A DNA stretch of 64,000 bases from Gilvimarinus gilvus. GTDB taxonomy: Bacteria; Pseudomonadota; Gammaproteobacteria; Pseudomonadales; Cellvibrionaceae. A program made the translations under genes and the position numbers. The stretch covers positions 186,001 to 250,000 of the forward strand of contig NZ_JAULRU010000797.1 of NCBI RefSeq assembly GCF_030518155.1, read 5' to 3'. The notes below the pieces were generated by a model. It was given only the letters and a program-made list of their open reading frames with translations. It did not search any database and was not told where the DNA came from. The first letter of the stretch is position 1; every line of letters starts with the position of its first letter. Shown here piece after piece: positions 19,801 to 30,158 of this stretch.

Positions 19801-20835
19801 TTCAGCTCCAGCTTGTGACAGGCTCATTGTCATATTATCTTCTGAGTGCTGCAATGCGGAGACTGATACGGATGAGGCCCCTAACTGCCAATACCCCCCA
19901 CTCCCAAACTGCCCTGAAACGTCAGCACTCACCGATTCCAAGGTCAGGTCTACAAGACCCATTGGCAACCCTGCATCGGACAAGGCAAGGTCACCTACCA
20001 ACTCAAAAACACCTTTACGTTGTTCACGTGTCAACCAGACGCTTGCGTCTAACCGCCCACTGAGTTCGCCTTTAGCCAACAGATCGCTAACAATATGTGC
20101 GCTCAAAACATCCGCCGGCGCGCTTAACGGAAAGTCTCGCAACTGTAAATAAGCTGAAACCTCAGAATCAATATCACGTGGATCGCCAATTGACTCCAGC
20201 AAAAAGAACAAAGCATTTTGATTTTCTTCCACATCTACATTCACGAGGAGGCGATGAAACTCTTTGCGATTTTCAATTAACACATTTGGCGAAAGCAGAG
20301 TAATGCTATCGCCACTGCGAAATGCAAAGTTCAGCTGGGTGTTATCGAAACTGATTCTTCTGGCGGCCAACAGAATATTAAGCAGTTTGTTTTCATCTCC
20401 TTGCGCCAGTCCACTGGCAGTGTTTTTGGGCACCCCTTGCAAATGCCACCCGCCATCCTCCGTTTGATTTATCGTAATAGTACCGCCACTGAATACAACA
20501 TTGCTCCACACTGGCTGAAAATTGAGAACCGTCGCTAGCAAATCTAAACGCAACTCGACTCGCTGGAGATTGGCAAGCACTACGCCCGGACGCCCCTCAA
20601 CACTTACCCCCGTCGCAATAAGAGTCGGCTGCAGTCCATCCCAATGCGCAGAAATATGATCCAGGCTAACTAGAGTGTTGGTTTGCTCGGAGAGCAAGCT
20701 GGCGATGTCTTGCTGATAGTCCGACACCAAATAGGAGAAATTGCGGCCAAGCTGAACAACAACCGCCAGTACGATTACTACGATCGCCAGCAGAAAGTAA
20801 AATTTACGCAGAACAAACCTCAGTGTGCGAAGCAT
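16900..20835 (-). CDS. yhdP: YhdP family AsmA-like intermembrane lipid transport protein
   Basis: The product is 1311 residues, the usual length for YhdP. There is one N-terminal membrane anchor (about 12-30), a long periplasmic region of repeated beta strands (DUF3971 and AsmA-like C-terminal domain), and a second hydrophobic stretch near the end (GNLTVIAALAAGLPAAAGV) before an acidic C-terminus. With TamB and YdbH, YhdP forms bridge-like hydrophobic grooves that carry phospholipids to the outer membrane. It is downstream of rng with 42 bp between, the usual rng-yhdP order. tldD, which commonly follows yhdP, is not present. Confidence 0.93.
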   Translation of the reverse strand: MLRTLRFVLRKFYFLLAIVVIVLAVVVQLGRNFSYLVSDYQQDIASLLSEQTNTLVSLDHISAHWDGLQPTLIATGVSVEGRPGVVLANLQRVELRLDLLATVLNFQPVWSNVVFSGGTITINQTEDGGWHLQGVPKNTASGLAQGDENKLLNILLAARRISFDNTQLNFAFRSGDSITLLSPNVLIENRKEFHRLLVNVDVEENQNALFFLLESIGDPRDIDSEVSAYLQLRDFPLSAPADVLSAHIVSDLLAKGELSGRLDASVWLTREQRKGVFELVGDLALSDAGLPMGLVDLTLESVSADVSGQFGSGGYWQLGASSVSVSALQHSEDNMTMSLSQAGAENPLLLQMGAVNLEWLNSMLLDGGFLHPDGQLEYLFESLDARGELRDLALVLPTKQPDLWQLSTYIDQVNVGPWNGAPGASGVSGFVTANARQGVVQLDAYDDFSLDFDGVYDHPMYFDRAKGQVSWLLRPDHNKVDVYSGRIDAVDGREKLQGQFHLSLPYQRNTGPIHLTISATAQNLAAMQYRKYLPQVVPESLHEYLDQGIGNDNAGIAKSAQFVYRGILNERGSAAHNVALDLDVSAASFDYHENWPQVHDVTGRLVVDNNDVHARIETARIYNSEVADARVTLTGNPDDRGAILEVSGLVDGIASDGLRVLRQSVLRKFVGEQMDTWFLHGDLQAAIDIAVPLVEGAEGSRHSVVLDVNASSFDLDNLALELDDFSGRISYDDKNGIRTSELRGALFNRPLALSIRSDSTDPSALTIVEAKGEATAEQIAHWAEQPALLFAEGEIPFQLTVELNHQSSAAATQDERLAAISVEADLSRSVINLPAPLGKAKNAQGAIIVNYILGSDTSFADVHYLNRARAMLHLNERNHQLISGAASLNSEPQLPVHPGLHFSGELETLDVAAWRQALRHYQEFVAGMRAGDTDTGAEVRARSLTIPISTDLLIQHQPLGPVALTDVRVRARQMEDGWDFLVNNKAITGELFWPDNPAAALQVAIEQLDIPAQLISGGEEGKSWTLTGTELWPKAQVSIDSLRFGGSDYGQWSFNFRPDAQALNFENILGNVRGIDVEGIGESGASLIWSLSNQPITEFAAQLRVPSMAHTLESWGAPPSLESENSRYLMNLSWIGSPADVSLEKLNGRLQIEFGQGRYFRSNTGASDGLLKFLGLFNFDSLARRARLDFSDLYKSGLAFDSISGAVEFAEGKLTIADAMRLQSPSSRMELTGTLNLKAQTLDTRLVATLPMTGNLTVIAALAAGLPAAAGVFVISKLFEEQMNKMTSVRYAITGDWDDPVTEFIGVADDE

Positions 20836-20877
20836 ACCCAGACCTCGACCACCGCTAAAGCTGCACTATCAACATCG

Positions 20878-22344
20878 TTAAACCAAGACAATGTCATACT
20901 GTTCCTGATTGAACAGAGGCTCTACCTGAAACTCAATGGTTCTATCGATAAATGCCTCTAGATCTGCCACATACGCAGCATCTTCATCAAGTAACCGATC
21001 GACCACATTAGAGGCAGCCATCACCAAAAACTTGTCATTTTCGTACGCCCTGGCTTCGCGCAATATTTCACGAAAAATTTCATAACAAATCGTTTCTGCC
21101 GATTTCAGCTCACCGCGCCCCTTACACACAGGACAAGTTTCACAAAGCATTTGCCCCAAAGATTCGCGTGTTCGTTTGCGTGTCATTTCAACCAAGCCAA
21201 GCTCTGAAACACCCGTTATTTTGGTTTTCGCATGGTCTTTTTCCAGCACTTTCTCAAGCGCCCGTATTACCTGACGCTGATGCTCAGAGTCTTGCATATC
21301 GATAAAATCGAGGACAATTATACCGCCAATATTTCTAACACGAAGTTGACGGGCAATGGCGCCGGCCGCCTCCATATTCGTCTTGAAAATTGTCTCTTCC
21401 AGGTTGCGACGCCCGACAAATGCGCCAGTATTGACATCAATTGTGGTCATCGCCTCAGTCTGCTCGACAATTAAATAACCACTGGATTTTAAGGGAACGT
21501 GAGTATTCAGCGCCCGGCTAATCTCATCCTCGATACCGTACAAATCCATTAGCGGTCTTTCGCCTTGGTAACACTCAATGCTAGCAATCAATTGAGGGCA
21601 GTACTCATTGGCGAATTCACGCATTTGCGACCATGTTTGGCGGGAATCTACTCGGATTTTTTCAATAGGTCGGCGCGCAAGGTCTCGCATCGTACGCATT
21701 GCCAAAGGCATATCCTCGTGCACTACAGAGGGAACACCCAACGACTTTGCTTTAGATTCCAGTCCCTGCCAATGCTTTTGCAAAAAGGGTATATCTGCGG
21801 CAACCGTGTCAGAGTCGACGCCTTCCGCAACCGTGCGAACAATAAAACCACCTTCGCCGGCCCCTTTTTTGACTGCCACCTCTACTGCGCGCCTCAAGCG
21901 CTCTCGCTCCGCCTCGTCATCTATGCGCACTGACACGCCTATGTGCCTGCTGTTGGGCATGTAAACTAAATAGCGTGAGGAAAGCGTTATATGAGTGGTT
22001 AAACGAGCACCTTTAGTACCAATTGGATCTTTGCTGACTTGCACCAGTATTGACTGCCCCTCGCGCACCAAAGTACGGACATCGGGCAGGGTACCGCGCC
22101 TTTCACCGTCATCAGACTCGGGCATCAACTCCTGGGCATGGATAAAGCCTGTTCGCTCCAGGCCAATATCTACGAATGCGGCTTGCATCCCCGGCAGTAC
22201 TCGCACCACTTTACCTTTGTAAATATTCCCGACAAAGCCTTTATTGTGGATACGTTCTACGTGTAACTCTTGCAGAACACCATTTTCCACCAAGGCCACC
22301 CGGGTTTCTACAGGCGATACGTTTATCAGTATTTCTTCGCTCAC
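20878..22344 (-). CDS. rng: Ribonuclease G
   Basis: The product is 488 residues of the RNase E/G family: an S1 RNA-binding domain (about 38-125; GNIYKGKVVRVLPGMQAAFV), the catalytic DNase-I-like domain with Mg-binding aspartates (GGIIVLDFIDMQ), and the Zn-link CETCPVCKGRGE. It lacks the long C-terminal scaffold of RNase E, so RNase G is the better name. It matures the 5' end of 16S rRNA and turns over some mRNAs. Its GTG start overlaps the maf stop (GTGA), implying coupled translation. Confidence 0.96.
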   Translation of the reverse strand: MSEEILINVSPVETRVALVENGVLQELHVERIHNKGFVGNIYKGKVVRVLPGMQAAFVDIGLERTGFIHAQELMPESDDGERRGTLPDVRTLVREGQSILVQVSKDPIGTKGARLTTHITLSSRYLVYMPNSRHIGVSVRIDDEAERERLRRAVEVAVKKGAGEGGFIVRTVAEGVDSDTVAADIPFLQKHWQGLESKAKSLGVPSVVHEDMPLAMRTMRDLARRPIEKIRVDSRQTWSQMREFANEYCPQLIASIECYQGERPLMDLYGIEDEISRALNTHVPLKSSGYLIVEQTEAMTTIDVNTGAFVGRRNLEETIFKTNMEAAGAIARQLRVRNIGGIIVLDFIDMQDSEHQRQVIRALEKVLEKDHAKTKITGVSELGLVEMTRKRTRESLGQMLCETCPVCKGRGELKSAETICYEIFREILREARAYENDKFLVMAASNVVDRLLDEDAAYVADLEAFIDRTIEFQVEPLFNQEQYDIVLV

Positions 22345-22970
22345 GACTCACCCCTGTTACGATCAAGTACAGCACTAGCCCACACAGGAATATTGTATGC
22401 TGCCAATAAACGCTGAGTAGCCTCTAAAGGCAACCCGACCACCGCAGAGTAGCTGCCCGCGATTGACTCGACAAATACTGCACCCAGCCCTTGAATAGCA
22501 TAACCACCGGCCTTGTCCTTAGGTTCCCCCGTTTGCCAGTAGCGCGCTATCTCAGTATCGCTGATAGACCTAAACTTCACGTAAGTTTGCACTAACTCCA
22601 GCCGTTCTCGATACCCGTCTACCACCGCAACCGCACTGAGGACGGTATGCTCTGTTCCCGACATCGCCGCCAACATTTGCGCGGCATGAGCCTGATTCTG
22701 CGGCTTTTCCAGCACATCACCAGCGAGCACACCAAGAGTATCGGCCCCTAAGACAACAGCCCGCTTACCGCGCAAAAGCGCCATACCCGCTCGCGCTTTG
22801 TCCAAGGCCAGGCGCTGTACATATTCTTCTGGTGCTTCATTGGGCTGGCGAACTTCAGCCACATCAATATCGAGAGGGGAAAACTCGACGCCGATTTGGG
22901 TCAATAGCGCCCGACGTCTGGGCGAGCCCGAGGCCAGGTACAAATGCGGTAGAGAATCGGCAGTGGACAT
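22341..22970 (-). CDS. maf: Maf family nucleoside triphosphate pyrophosphatase (YhdE type)
   Basis: The product is 209 residues with the Maf motifs LYLASGSPRRRALLTQIG at the N-terminus, a central ALDKARAG and VVLGADTLGVL, and KDKAGGYAIQGLGAVFV. Maf proteins hydrolyse non-canonical or methylated nucleotides (dTTP/UTP for the YhdE group), cleaning the nucleotide pool and slowing division when overproduced. It is located between mreD and rng as in E. coli and Pseudomonas. Confidence 0.95.
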   Translation of the reverse strand: MSTADSLPHLYLASGSPRRRALLTQIGVEFSPLDIDVAEVRQPNEAPEEYVQRLALDKARAGMALLRGKRAVVLGADTLGVLAGDVLEKPQNQAHAAQMLAAMSGTEHTVLSAVAVVDGYRERLELVQTYVKFRSISDTEIARYWQTGEPKDKAGGYAIQGLGAVFVESIAGSYSAVVGLPLEATQRLLAAYNIPVWASAVLDRNRGES

Positions 22971-22978
22971 AATTGGCC

Positions 22979-23479
22979 CTATATTTGTCTGGCTATGCGA
23001 TAGCCGCGTCGCACTAAATCAAGAGTCAGCGACAGCAGCGGCCAGACGCTGGCGCTGGCAATTGCCGGAAATAAAAATTGCGCCCCGGACATTTCGCGCC
23101 CAGCCAATGATTGCACCCAGAAAGAAATCGCTTGACCAACCGCCACTAAGCACAGCACCCATAGAGCCTCCTGCCATCGCGCAAAATGACGCACCCGTCG
23201 GCAGGACCTCAAGCACAGATAAGACACCACAATGAGTACAAGAGCATGCTGGCCGAGTGCTGCCCCAACAACAACGTCCTGTAACACCCCTAATCCAAAC
23301 AGCAGAGTAATTGACGTACTTTGAGGAAGTACGAACACCCAGTAGATGGCAACCAGCAAAACAAATTGCGGGCGCAGCAGACGATGCTCAAACGCCAACG
23401 GATATATATCCAACAAAAAAGCGATCAATACAGACAGAGCGATTAACGCATACGTTGGCAGCCTATCGCGCACCATCAT
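22979..23479 (-). CDS. mreD: Rod shape-determining protein MreD
   Basis: The product is a 166-residue inner-membrane protein with five to six predicted helices and the FALLV-type pattern RPQFVLLVAIYWVFVLPQ seen in gammaproteobacterial MreD. It links MreC/MreB to the elongasome. Two adjacent ATG codons could start it (23479 or 23476). It is 2 bp from the mreC stop and 8 bp from maf. Confidence 0.93.
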   Translation of the reverse strand: MMVRDRLPTYALIALSVLIAFLLDIYPLAFEHRLLRPQFVLLVAIYWVFVLPQSTSITLLFGLGVLQDVVVGAALGQHALVLIVVSYLCLRSCRRVRHFARWQEALWVLCLVAVGQAISFWVQSLAGREMSGAQFLFPAIASASVWPLLSLTLDLVRRGYRIARQI

Positions 23480-23481
23480 TG

Positions 23482-24315
23482 CTAGCGCTCCGTCTGAGCG
23501 GAATCAAACACCAACAACACATTGCGAGCTCGATCCATCTGTGCCATCGGCTTGGCATAAATATCGGCAAAGGGTTGCCCCGGGTCGCGATTCACACGAT
23601 TGACAATCGCTACTGGATAACCGGCTGGAAACCGCTGGCCCAGACCAGAACTCACGAGCAAATCACCTTCCTGAATATCGGTAGTATTGGATACGTGCCG
23701 CAACCTCAACACTCCCAAGTCGCCAGTTCCCTCTGCGATGGAGCGAACACCATTGCGATTGACTTGCACCGGCAGTGCGTGCGATGGATCGGTTAACAAC
23801 AGAACTCGCGCACTGTTGGGACTTGCCTCAGTCACCTGCCCCAACAACCCTTTCGCATCTAATACCGGCTGACCGGTGAAGACCCCGTCATGTGCCCCTC
23901 TATTTAAGATAAGCGTATGACTCAGTGGATTGGGGGATACCCCAATCAGTTCTGCCACCAGAACGTCATCCTCAAGCAGCTCGGTAGCGTTGAGTAACTG
24001 GCGCAAGCGGACATTTTCCGCCGAAAGGGAGGCGAGCTGTTGCAGCTTGCGCTGATGGATTAACAACTCGGTTTGCAAACGTTGATTTTCTTGCAGGAGA
24101 TCGCCGTGAGAAACAAAAGTCTGCTGGCGCCACTCATTGATTCTGCGAGGCCAGTCAGCCACCTGATACAAAGGCTTAGCAAAATCGGCCAACTGGCTTC
24201 TGGGCTTGTCTAACACATCGGTAAATAAGCTCAGTAACACGAGTACGACCGCCGTCAGCCCCAATAGAATGAATCGCAAACTGACAGCCGGGCCTTTGGT
24301 AAACAGCGTTTTAAT
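23482..24315 (-). CDS. mreC: Rod shape-determining protein MreC (probable ATT start)
   Basis: The product is bitopic: one N-terminal membrane helix, a coiled coil (QENQRLQTELLIHQRKLQQL) and a double beta-barrel periplasmic domain (VAELIGVSPNPLSHTLILNR onward). It couples cytoplasmic MreB to PBP2/RodA. The first standard start in frame is a TTG at 24279, but the 12 codons before it encode IKTLFTKGPAVS, which looks like the conserved MK-x-LF-x-KGP opening of MreC. That segment begins with ATT at 24315, preceded by GGAG at 8-nt spacing. No ATG, GTG or TTG is available further up in frame, so an ATT start is proposed (277 residues); if wrong, the protein starts at the TTG. Confidence 0.85.
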   Translation of the reverse strand: MKTLFTKGPAVSLRFILLGLTAVVLVLLSLFTDVLDKPRSQLADFAKPLYQVADWPRRINEWRQQTFVSHGDLLQENQRLQTELLIHQRKLQQLASLSAENVRLRQLLNATELLEDDVLVAELIGVSPNPLSHTLILNRGAHDGVFTGQPVLDAKGLLGQVTEASPNSARVLLLTDPSHALPVQVNRNGVRSIAEGTGDLGVLRLRHVSNTTDIQEGDLLVSSGLGQRFPAGYPVAIVNRVNRDPGQPFADIYAKPMAQMDRARNVLLVFDSAQTER

Positions 24316-24372
24316 GGCTATTACTCCATCGTAGCAGGCCTATACCACCGCAGCGGCAAGTACACTTACGAA

Positions 24373-25770
<1,398 letters not shown>

Positions 25771-26058
25771 ATGGCTGTAGATCAGTCCGATATTGAAAAG
25801 CTGGCCGAGCTCGCCCGCCTACAAATTTCCCACGAGGCCGCGGCAGAAACCGCACAGAGCATCTCGCAGGTTTTGGAGCTAGTAGATCAACTGCAGGCCG
25901 CCGATACCCGTAACGTGAGCCCTATGGCCCACCCTTTGGATGCCTTGCAGCGCCTGCGCCCCGACACAGTGACCGAGACGGACCAACGCGAGTCGCTGCA
26001 GGCGATGGCGCCGGCAACGGAAGATGGTCTCTACCTTGTCCCGAGGGTCATCGAGTAG
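25771..26058 (+). CDS. gatC: Asp-tRNA(Asn)/Glu-tRNA(Gln) amidotransferase subunit C
   Basis: The product is 95 residues, the small stabilising subunit that wraps around GatA. Typical segments are IEKLAELARLQIS at the N-terminus, ILELVDQLQAADT-like ISQVLELVDQLQAADT, and the C-terminal GLYLVPRVIE. The start at 25771 (ATG, GGAG upstream) is preferred over a TTG at 25738. It is followed 78 bp later by gatA. Confidence 0.93.
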   Translation: MAVDQSDIEKLAELARLQISHEAAAETAQSISQVLELVDQLQAADTRNVSPMAHPLDALQRLRPDTVTETDQRESLQAMAPATEDGLYLVPRVIE

Positions 26059-26136
26059 GGCGAGTCATCGAGATCTAAAGGCGCCTAACGAGTAAAACGA
26101 GAATATTTTACAGCCCTTAAACCAAGGACACTGTTC

Positions 26137-27591
26137 ATGCACACCAAAACCATTGCCGAGCTGATTTCCGGCCTGCGCAACAAAGACTTTTCCAGTTCAG
26201 AGCTAACGCAACACTTTCTTGACCGAATTGCAGCGAAAGACGAGCGCTACAACAGCTACATTTCCGTGACCCGCGATATTGCTCTGGCACAAGCGCAAGC
26301 CGCCGACGAGCGTTTGGCTACAGGCGATGCCCCGCCTCTGTGCGGGGTTCCCATTGCCCATAAAGACATCTTCTGCACCCAGGGCGTACGCACCAGTTGC
26401 GGGTCGAAGATGCTGGATAACTTTATTGCGCCTTACGACGCCACCATCGTCGATAATTATCAGCGCGCCGGCGCTGTGATGCTCGGCAAAACCAATATGG
26501 ACGAGTTCGCCATGGGCTCCTCGAACGAGACTAGCTATTACGGGCCCGTGAAGAACCCCTGGAACATCAACTGTGTACCCGGAGGCTCCTCAGGGGGCTC
26601 TGCAGCGGCGGTAGCAGCGTTGTTAGCACCCGGTGCCACGGCCAGCGACACGGGCGGCTCCATTCGCCAGCCAGCGGCCCTGTGTGGCCTGACAGGCATA
26701 AAGCCCACCTATGGTCGCGTATCGCGTTACGGTATGATTGCCTTTGCTTCAAGCCTCGATCAGGCAGGGGTACTCACACGCAGTGCTGAGGACGCCGCCA
26801 TCATGCTAAATGTCATGGCAAGCTTTGACGACAAGGACTCCACCTGTGTCGATCAGCCACTGGAAGACTATACCGCAGGTCTGACCGATGACCTCACAGG
26901 TCTTACGGTTGGCGTACCTGATGAATATTTTGGCGAAGGGCTAAACCCTAAAACCGCCGAAGTGGTGCAGGCGGCCATCAAAACATACGAGTCCCTTGGC
27001 GCAACCATAAAGCCCATTAGCCTGCCCCATACTCATCTGGCGGTGCCCGCTTACTACGTGATTGCCCCCGCCGAGTGTTCGGCCAACCTGTCACGTTTTG
27101 ACGGCGTGCGCTACGGCCATCGCTGTGAAGACCCGAAAGATTTGGCGGACATGTACAAACGCTCGCGCGGTGAAGGTTTTGGCGATGAGGTAAAACGCCG
27201 GATTTTGGTGGGCACTTACGCCCTCTCCGCGGGTTACTACGACGCCTACTACAACAAGGCGCAACAAGTGCGCCGCTTGATCAAGCAAGACTTCGTCGAC
27301 GCATTTGCCGATGTCGACGTTATTCTTGGCCCAACCTCACCCAATCCCACGTTTGAGTTTGGCTCTAAAGGCGATGACCCAGTGGCCATGTACCTTGAAG
27401 ATATCTACACAATTGCAACCAACTTGGCCGGTTTACCCGGGCTGTCAATCCCCTGCGGTTTAGTCGACGGTAAACCCGTAGGCCTTCAACTGATTGGCAA
27501 TTATTTCGCCGAGGGCAAGTTGCTTAATGTCGCCCATCAATTCCAGCAGGCCACTGATTTTCATCAGCAGTTGCCCCCCGAAACAGCGTAA
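26137..27591 (+). CDS. gatA: Asp-tRNA(Asn)/Glu-tRNA(Gln) amidotransferase subunit A
   Basis: The product is 484 residues of the amidase-signature family. The Ser-cisSer-Lys catalytic set is present: Lys76 (IAHKDIF), Ser151 in [10 protein letters not shown] and nucleophile Ser175 in [11 protein letters not shown]. It hydrolyses glutamine and passes ammonia to GatB for conversion of mischarged Glu-tRNA(Gln) and/or Asp-tRNA(Asn). Which of the two is used depends on whether glnS and asnS exist in the genome. Operon gatC-gatA-gatB. Confidence 0.98.
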   Translation: MHTKTIAELISGLRNKDFSSSELTQHFLDRIAAKDERYNSYISVTRDIALAQAQAADERLATGDAPPLCGVPIAHKDIFCTQGVRTSCGSKMLDNFIAPYDATIVDNYQRAGAVMLGKTNMDEFAMGSSNETSYYGPVKNPWNINCVPGGSSGGSAAAVAALLAPGATASDTGGSIRQPAALCGLTGIKPTYGRVSRYGMIAFASSLDQAGVLTRSAEDAAIMLNVMASFDDKDSTCVDQPLEDYTAGLTDDLTGLTVGVPDEYFGEGLNPKTAEVVQAAIKTYESLGATIKPISLPHTHLAVPAYYVIAPAECSANLSRFDGVRYGHRCEDPKDLADMYKRSRGEGFGDEVKRRILVGTYALSAGYYDAYYNKAQQVRRLIKQDFVDAFADVDVILGPTSPNPTFEFGSKGDDPVAMYLEDIYTIATNLAGLPGLSIPCGLVDGKPVGLQLIGNYFAEGKLLNVAHQFQQATDFHQQLPPETA

Positions 27592-27604
27592 GAGGTAGAA
27601 CATC

Positions 27605-29053
27605 ATGGAATGGGAAACAGTTATCGGGCTGGAAATTCATGTGCAGCTTTCCACCCAATCAAAAATATTCTCAGGTGCCAGCACCGCTTTTGGCGCCGCC
27701 CCCAACACACAGGCCTGCGCGGTTGACTTGGCTATGCCGGGCACTCTACCCGTCGCCAACGAAGAAGCCTTTCGGTTTGCAGTCATGTTTGGCTTAGCCA
27801 TGAACGCGGAAATTGGCAAGCGGTCGGTCTTTGAGCGAAAAAACTATTTCTACCCTGATTTGCCCAAGGGTTATCAAACCACACAGCTGCAAGAGCCCAT
27901 TGTCGGCCCCGGCGTCATTGAGGTTGAGCTGGCCGGCGGCCAAACAAAATCTGTTCGGCTACACCATGCGCACCTTGAAGAGGATGCTGGCAAGTCGCTG
28001 CACGAAGACTACCAGGGCATGAGTGGCATCGATCTAAACCGCGCGGGCACTCCGCTCATTGAAATCGTATCTGAGCCGGATATGCGCTCGGCCGAAGAAG
28101 CTGTCGCCTATCTGAAAAAAATTCACTCAATCATCACTTATCTCGGCATCTCCGACGGGGAAATGTCACAGGGCTCAATGCGCTGCGATGCCAATGTTTC
28201 CGTGCGACTGAAAGGCGATGAAAAACTCGGTACACGCTGCGAAATTAAAAACATCAATTCCTTCAAGTTTGTCGAGAAAGCCATCAATATTGAAGCGGAG
28301 CGCCAAATTGACTTGATAGAGGACGGAGGAAAAGTCACTCAGGAAACCCGCCTGTTTGATGCCGAGAAAAGTGAAACCCGCCCCATGCGCAGTAAGGAAG
28401 TGGCTAACGACTATCGCTATTTTCCCTGTCCTGATTTACTTCCTGTCGTTCTCGATGACGAATATATTGAAGCAATACGGGGCACGCTGCCAGAGTTGCC
28501 GGACGCAAAGCGAGACCGCTTTGTCAATGAATACGGTCTATCCAAGTATGACGCTGCCGTTCTGACCAGCGAGCGCATTACCGCCGATTACTTTGAAAGC
28601 GTCGCCAAAGCGTCAGGTGAAGCCAAACTTGCCGCCAACTGGGTGATGGTGGATTTAGCCGCATTCCTGAACAAATCGGAAACGTCTATGACGGATTGCC
28701 CAGTGGCTGCCGAGCAGCTCGCAGGGCTCATCAAGCGCATTAAAGACGGTACAATTTCCGGCAAAATTGCCAAGCAAGTATTCGAGGCTATGACCCGTGG
28801 CGACGGCGATGCCGATACTATTATCGAGAAGCAAGGCCTGAAGCAAGTGTCTGACACCGGCGCCATTGAAAAAATGGTGGACGATGTCCTTGCCAACAAT
28901 CAGGCTCAAGTCGACAATTACAAAAATGCCGATGAGAACAAGCGCCCGAAAATGCTAGGTTTTTTTGTCGGTCAAATTATGAAGACCAGTAAAGGCCAGG
29001 CGAACCCCCAAGCGGTTAACGAAATCCTATTGAAGAAGTTGAGCGAACAATGA
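27605..29053 (+). CDS. gatB: Asp-tRNA(Asn)/Glu-tRNA(Gln) amidotransferase subunit B
   Basis: The product is 482 residues. The N-terminal kinase-like domain opens with [20 protein letters not shown] and contains the [10 protein letters not shown] motif and the [14 protein letters not shown] segment; the C-terminal helical/YqeY-like tail domain binds tRNA. It activates the tRNA-bound carboxylate with ATP. It is 13 bp downstream of gatA and its stop overlaps the next gene as ATGA. Confidence 0.98.
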   Translation: MEWETVIGLEIHVQLSTQSKIFSGASTAFGAAPNTQACAVDLAMPGTLPVANEEAFRFAVMFGLAMNAEIGKRSVFERKNYFYPDLPKGYQTTQLQEPIVGPGVIEVELAGGQTKSVRLHHAHLEEDAGKSLHEDYQGMSGIDLNRAGTPLIEIVSEPDMRSAEEAVAYLKKIHSIITYLGISDGEMSQGSMRCDANVSVRLKGDEKLGTRCEIKNINSFKFVEKAINIEAERQIDLIEDGGKVTQETRLFDAEKSETRPMRSKEVANDYRYFPCPDLLPVVLDDEYIEAIRGTLPELPDAKRDRFVNEYGLSKYDAAVLTSERITADYFESVAKASGEAKLAANWVMVDLAAFLNKSETSMTDCPVAAEQLAGLIKRIKDGTISGKIAKQVFEAMTRGDGDADTIIEKQGLKQVSDTGAIEKMVDDVLANNQAQVDNYKNADENKRPKMLGFFVGQIMKTSKGQANPQAVNEILLKKLSEQ

Positions 29054-29346
29054 CACTGAAAAAAGACAAGCAAAAAGTACTGGGCGAAGTTTTTGATGAT
29101 GAACGAATCAAGAGCTTTTTAGAGTACCCTGCGCCCGAGGGGGTAAGTCCCGACTATCATTTGCTGGAAAAAGCTTATCGCGGTATGAAAGCCGAAAACT
29201 TCGCGACATTTGTTGAGTTTTTCCTTAGTGCTGGGTACGGCCTTAATACCAGCGGGCCTGCGGGGAAAACTTTTTTGCAAACCATTGAGAATCACCGACT
29301 CAGCGAAGACTATGTCGCGACATTGAAAAAGGCGGGCGCAGAGTAA
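29050..29346 (+). CDS. PA4642-family small conserved protein
   Basis: The product is 98 residues, acidic/basic and without membrane segment or signal: [20 protein letters not shown] at the start, then a predicted helical body ([20 protein letters not shown]) and [15 protein letters not shown] at the end. It resembles the small gammaproteobacterial family named after Pseudomonas PA4642, for which no function is known to me. It overlaps gatB by 4 bp and is followed directly by cysZ, so it is translated from the gat transcript. Confidence 0.75.
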   Translation: MTLKKDKQKVLGEVFDDERIKSFLEYPAPEGVSPDYHLLEKAYRGMKAENFATFVEFFLSAGYGLNTSGPAGKTFLQTIENHRLSEDYVATLKKAGAE

Positions 29347-30099
29347 GTGAAAGGCGACCCCTCTCTTGCGCTGAACTACTTAAGCCGCGGTGCAGCGCTG
29401 ATATTTGCGCCCGGCTTAAAACGATTTATTATCGTACCTCTACTGGCGAACATCTTGGTATTTGTTGGCACGACACTAGCGCTCATATCCGTTTTCAGCG
29501 ACTTCCTGTCACTGTTAATGGGATGGCTTCCGGGTTGGCTTGAGTTTCTCGCCTGGGCACTATGGGCCATATTCGCCGTAGCGGTGCTTTTCGTGTATGG
29601 CTACAGCTTCAATATTATTACTAACTTAATTGCGGCACCTTTTTACGGCATCCTGGCAGAAAAAATAGAAGAACGCCTGACAGGGGAAACCCCTCCAACC
29701 GAATCGTGGGCGTCACTTATTCCGCGCACACTTGGTCGTGAACTGGTCAAGCTGTGGTATTACTTCACCCGCGGCCTGCTCATCCTTATTTTGGTACTGT
29801 TTAGCTGGTTTATTCCCGGCTTGAACTTAATTGTGCTCGCCATTTCCGCGCTATGGGCTGCCTGGTGCATGGCGGTGCAATACGTGGACTACCCCGCAGA
29901 CAATCACCAGACAACCTTTCCCGAATTGCGGCGCAGACTGCGAACTCCAACCCTAACCAGCTATTCCTTTGGCGGGCTGGTAATGCTGGCCAGTATTATT
30001 CCACTGGTCAATATATTTGCCATGCCCATTGCGGTAGCAGGGGCAACCGTGTTTTGGGTGGAAAATTTGCGCCACCATAGCAGCGGCGCAAAAACGTAA
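29347..30099 (+). CDS. cysZ: CysZ-type sulfate transport protein
   Basis: The product is a 250-residue membrane protein of the CysZ/EI24 family. It begins with YLSRGAALIFAPGLKRFIIVP, has two long hydrophobic hairpins (about 22-55 and 65-95), the motif NIITNLIAAPFYGILAEKIE typical of CysZ, and a C-terminal helix pair. CysZ mediates sulfate entry for cysteine synthesis. The start is a GTG immediately after the preceding stop codon. No other cysteine-pathway genes are nearby, so the role is assigned from family only. Confidence 0.88.
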   Translation: MKGDPSLALNYLSRGAALIFAPGLKRFIIVPLLANILVFVGTTLALISVFSDFLSLLMGWLPGWLEFLAWALWAIFAVAVLFVYGYSFNIITNLIAAPFYGILAEKIEERLTGETPPTESWASLIPRTLGRELVKLWYYFTRGLLILILVLFSWFIPGLNLIVLAISALWAAWCMAVQYVDYPADNHQTTFPELRRRLRTPTLTSYSFGGLVMLASIIPLVNIFAMPIAVAGATVFWVENLRHHSSGAKT

Positions 30100-30158
30100 C
30101 ACTAGCAGGCTGTTGAAAAAGCCTGAGTACGCTTGGGGTTTTTCAACAGCTTGCTAGT
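30100..30158. terminator. Long palindromic element acting as bidirectional terminator
   Basis: ACTAGCAGGCTGTTGAAAAA (30101-30120) and its near-perfect inverse (30139-30158, one G-U pair) form a 20-bp stem with an 18-nt loop. A5 lies on one side of the loop and T5 on the other. It lies 1 bp after the cysZ stop, and the right arm contains the TAG stop codon of yajQ (30154-30156). A second, decayed copy is at 16847-16896, also between convergent genes, so this is a dispersed repeat as well as a terminator. Confidence 0.85.
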
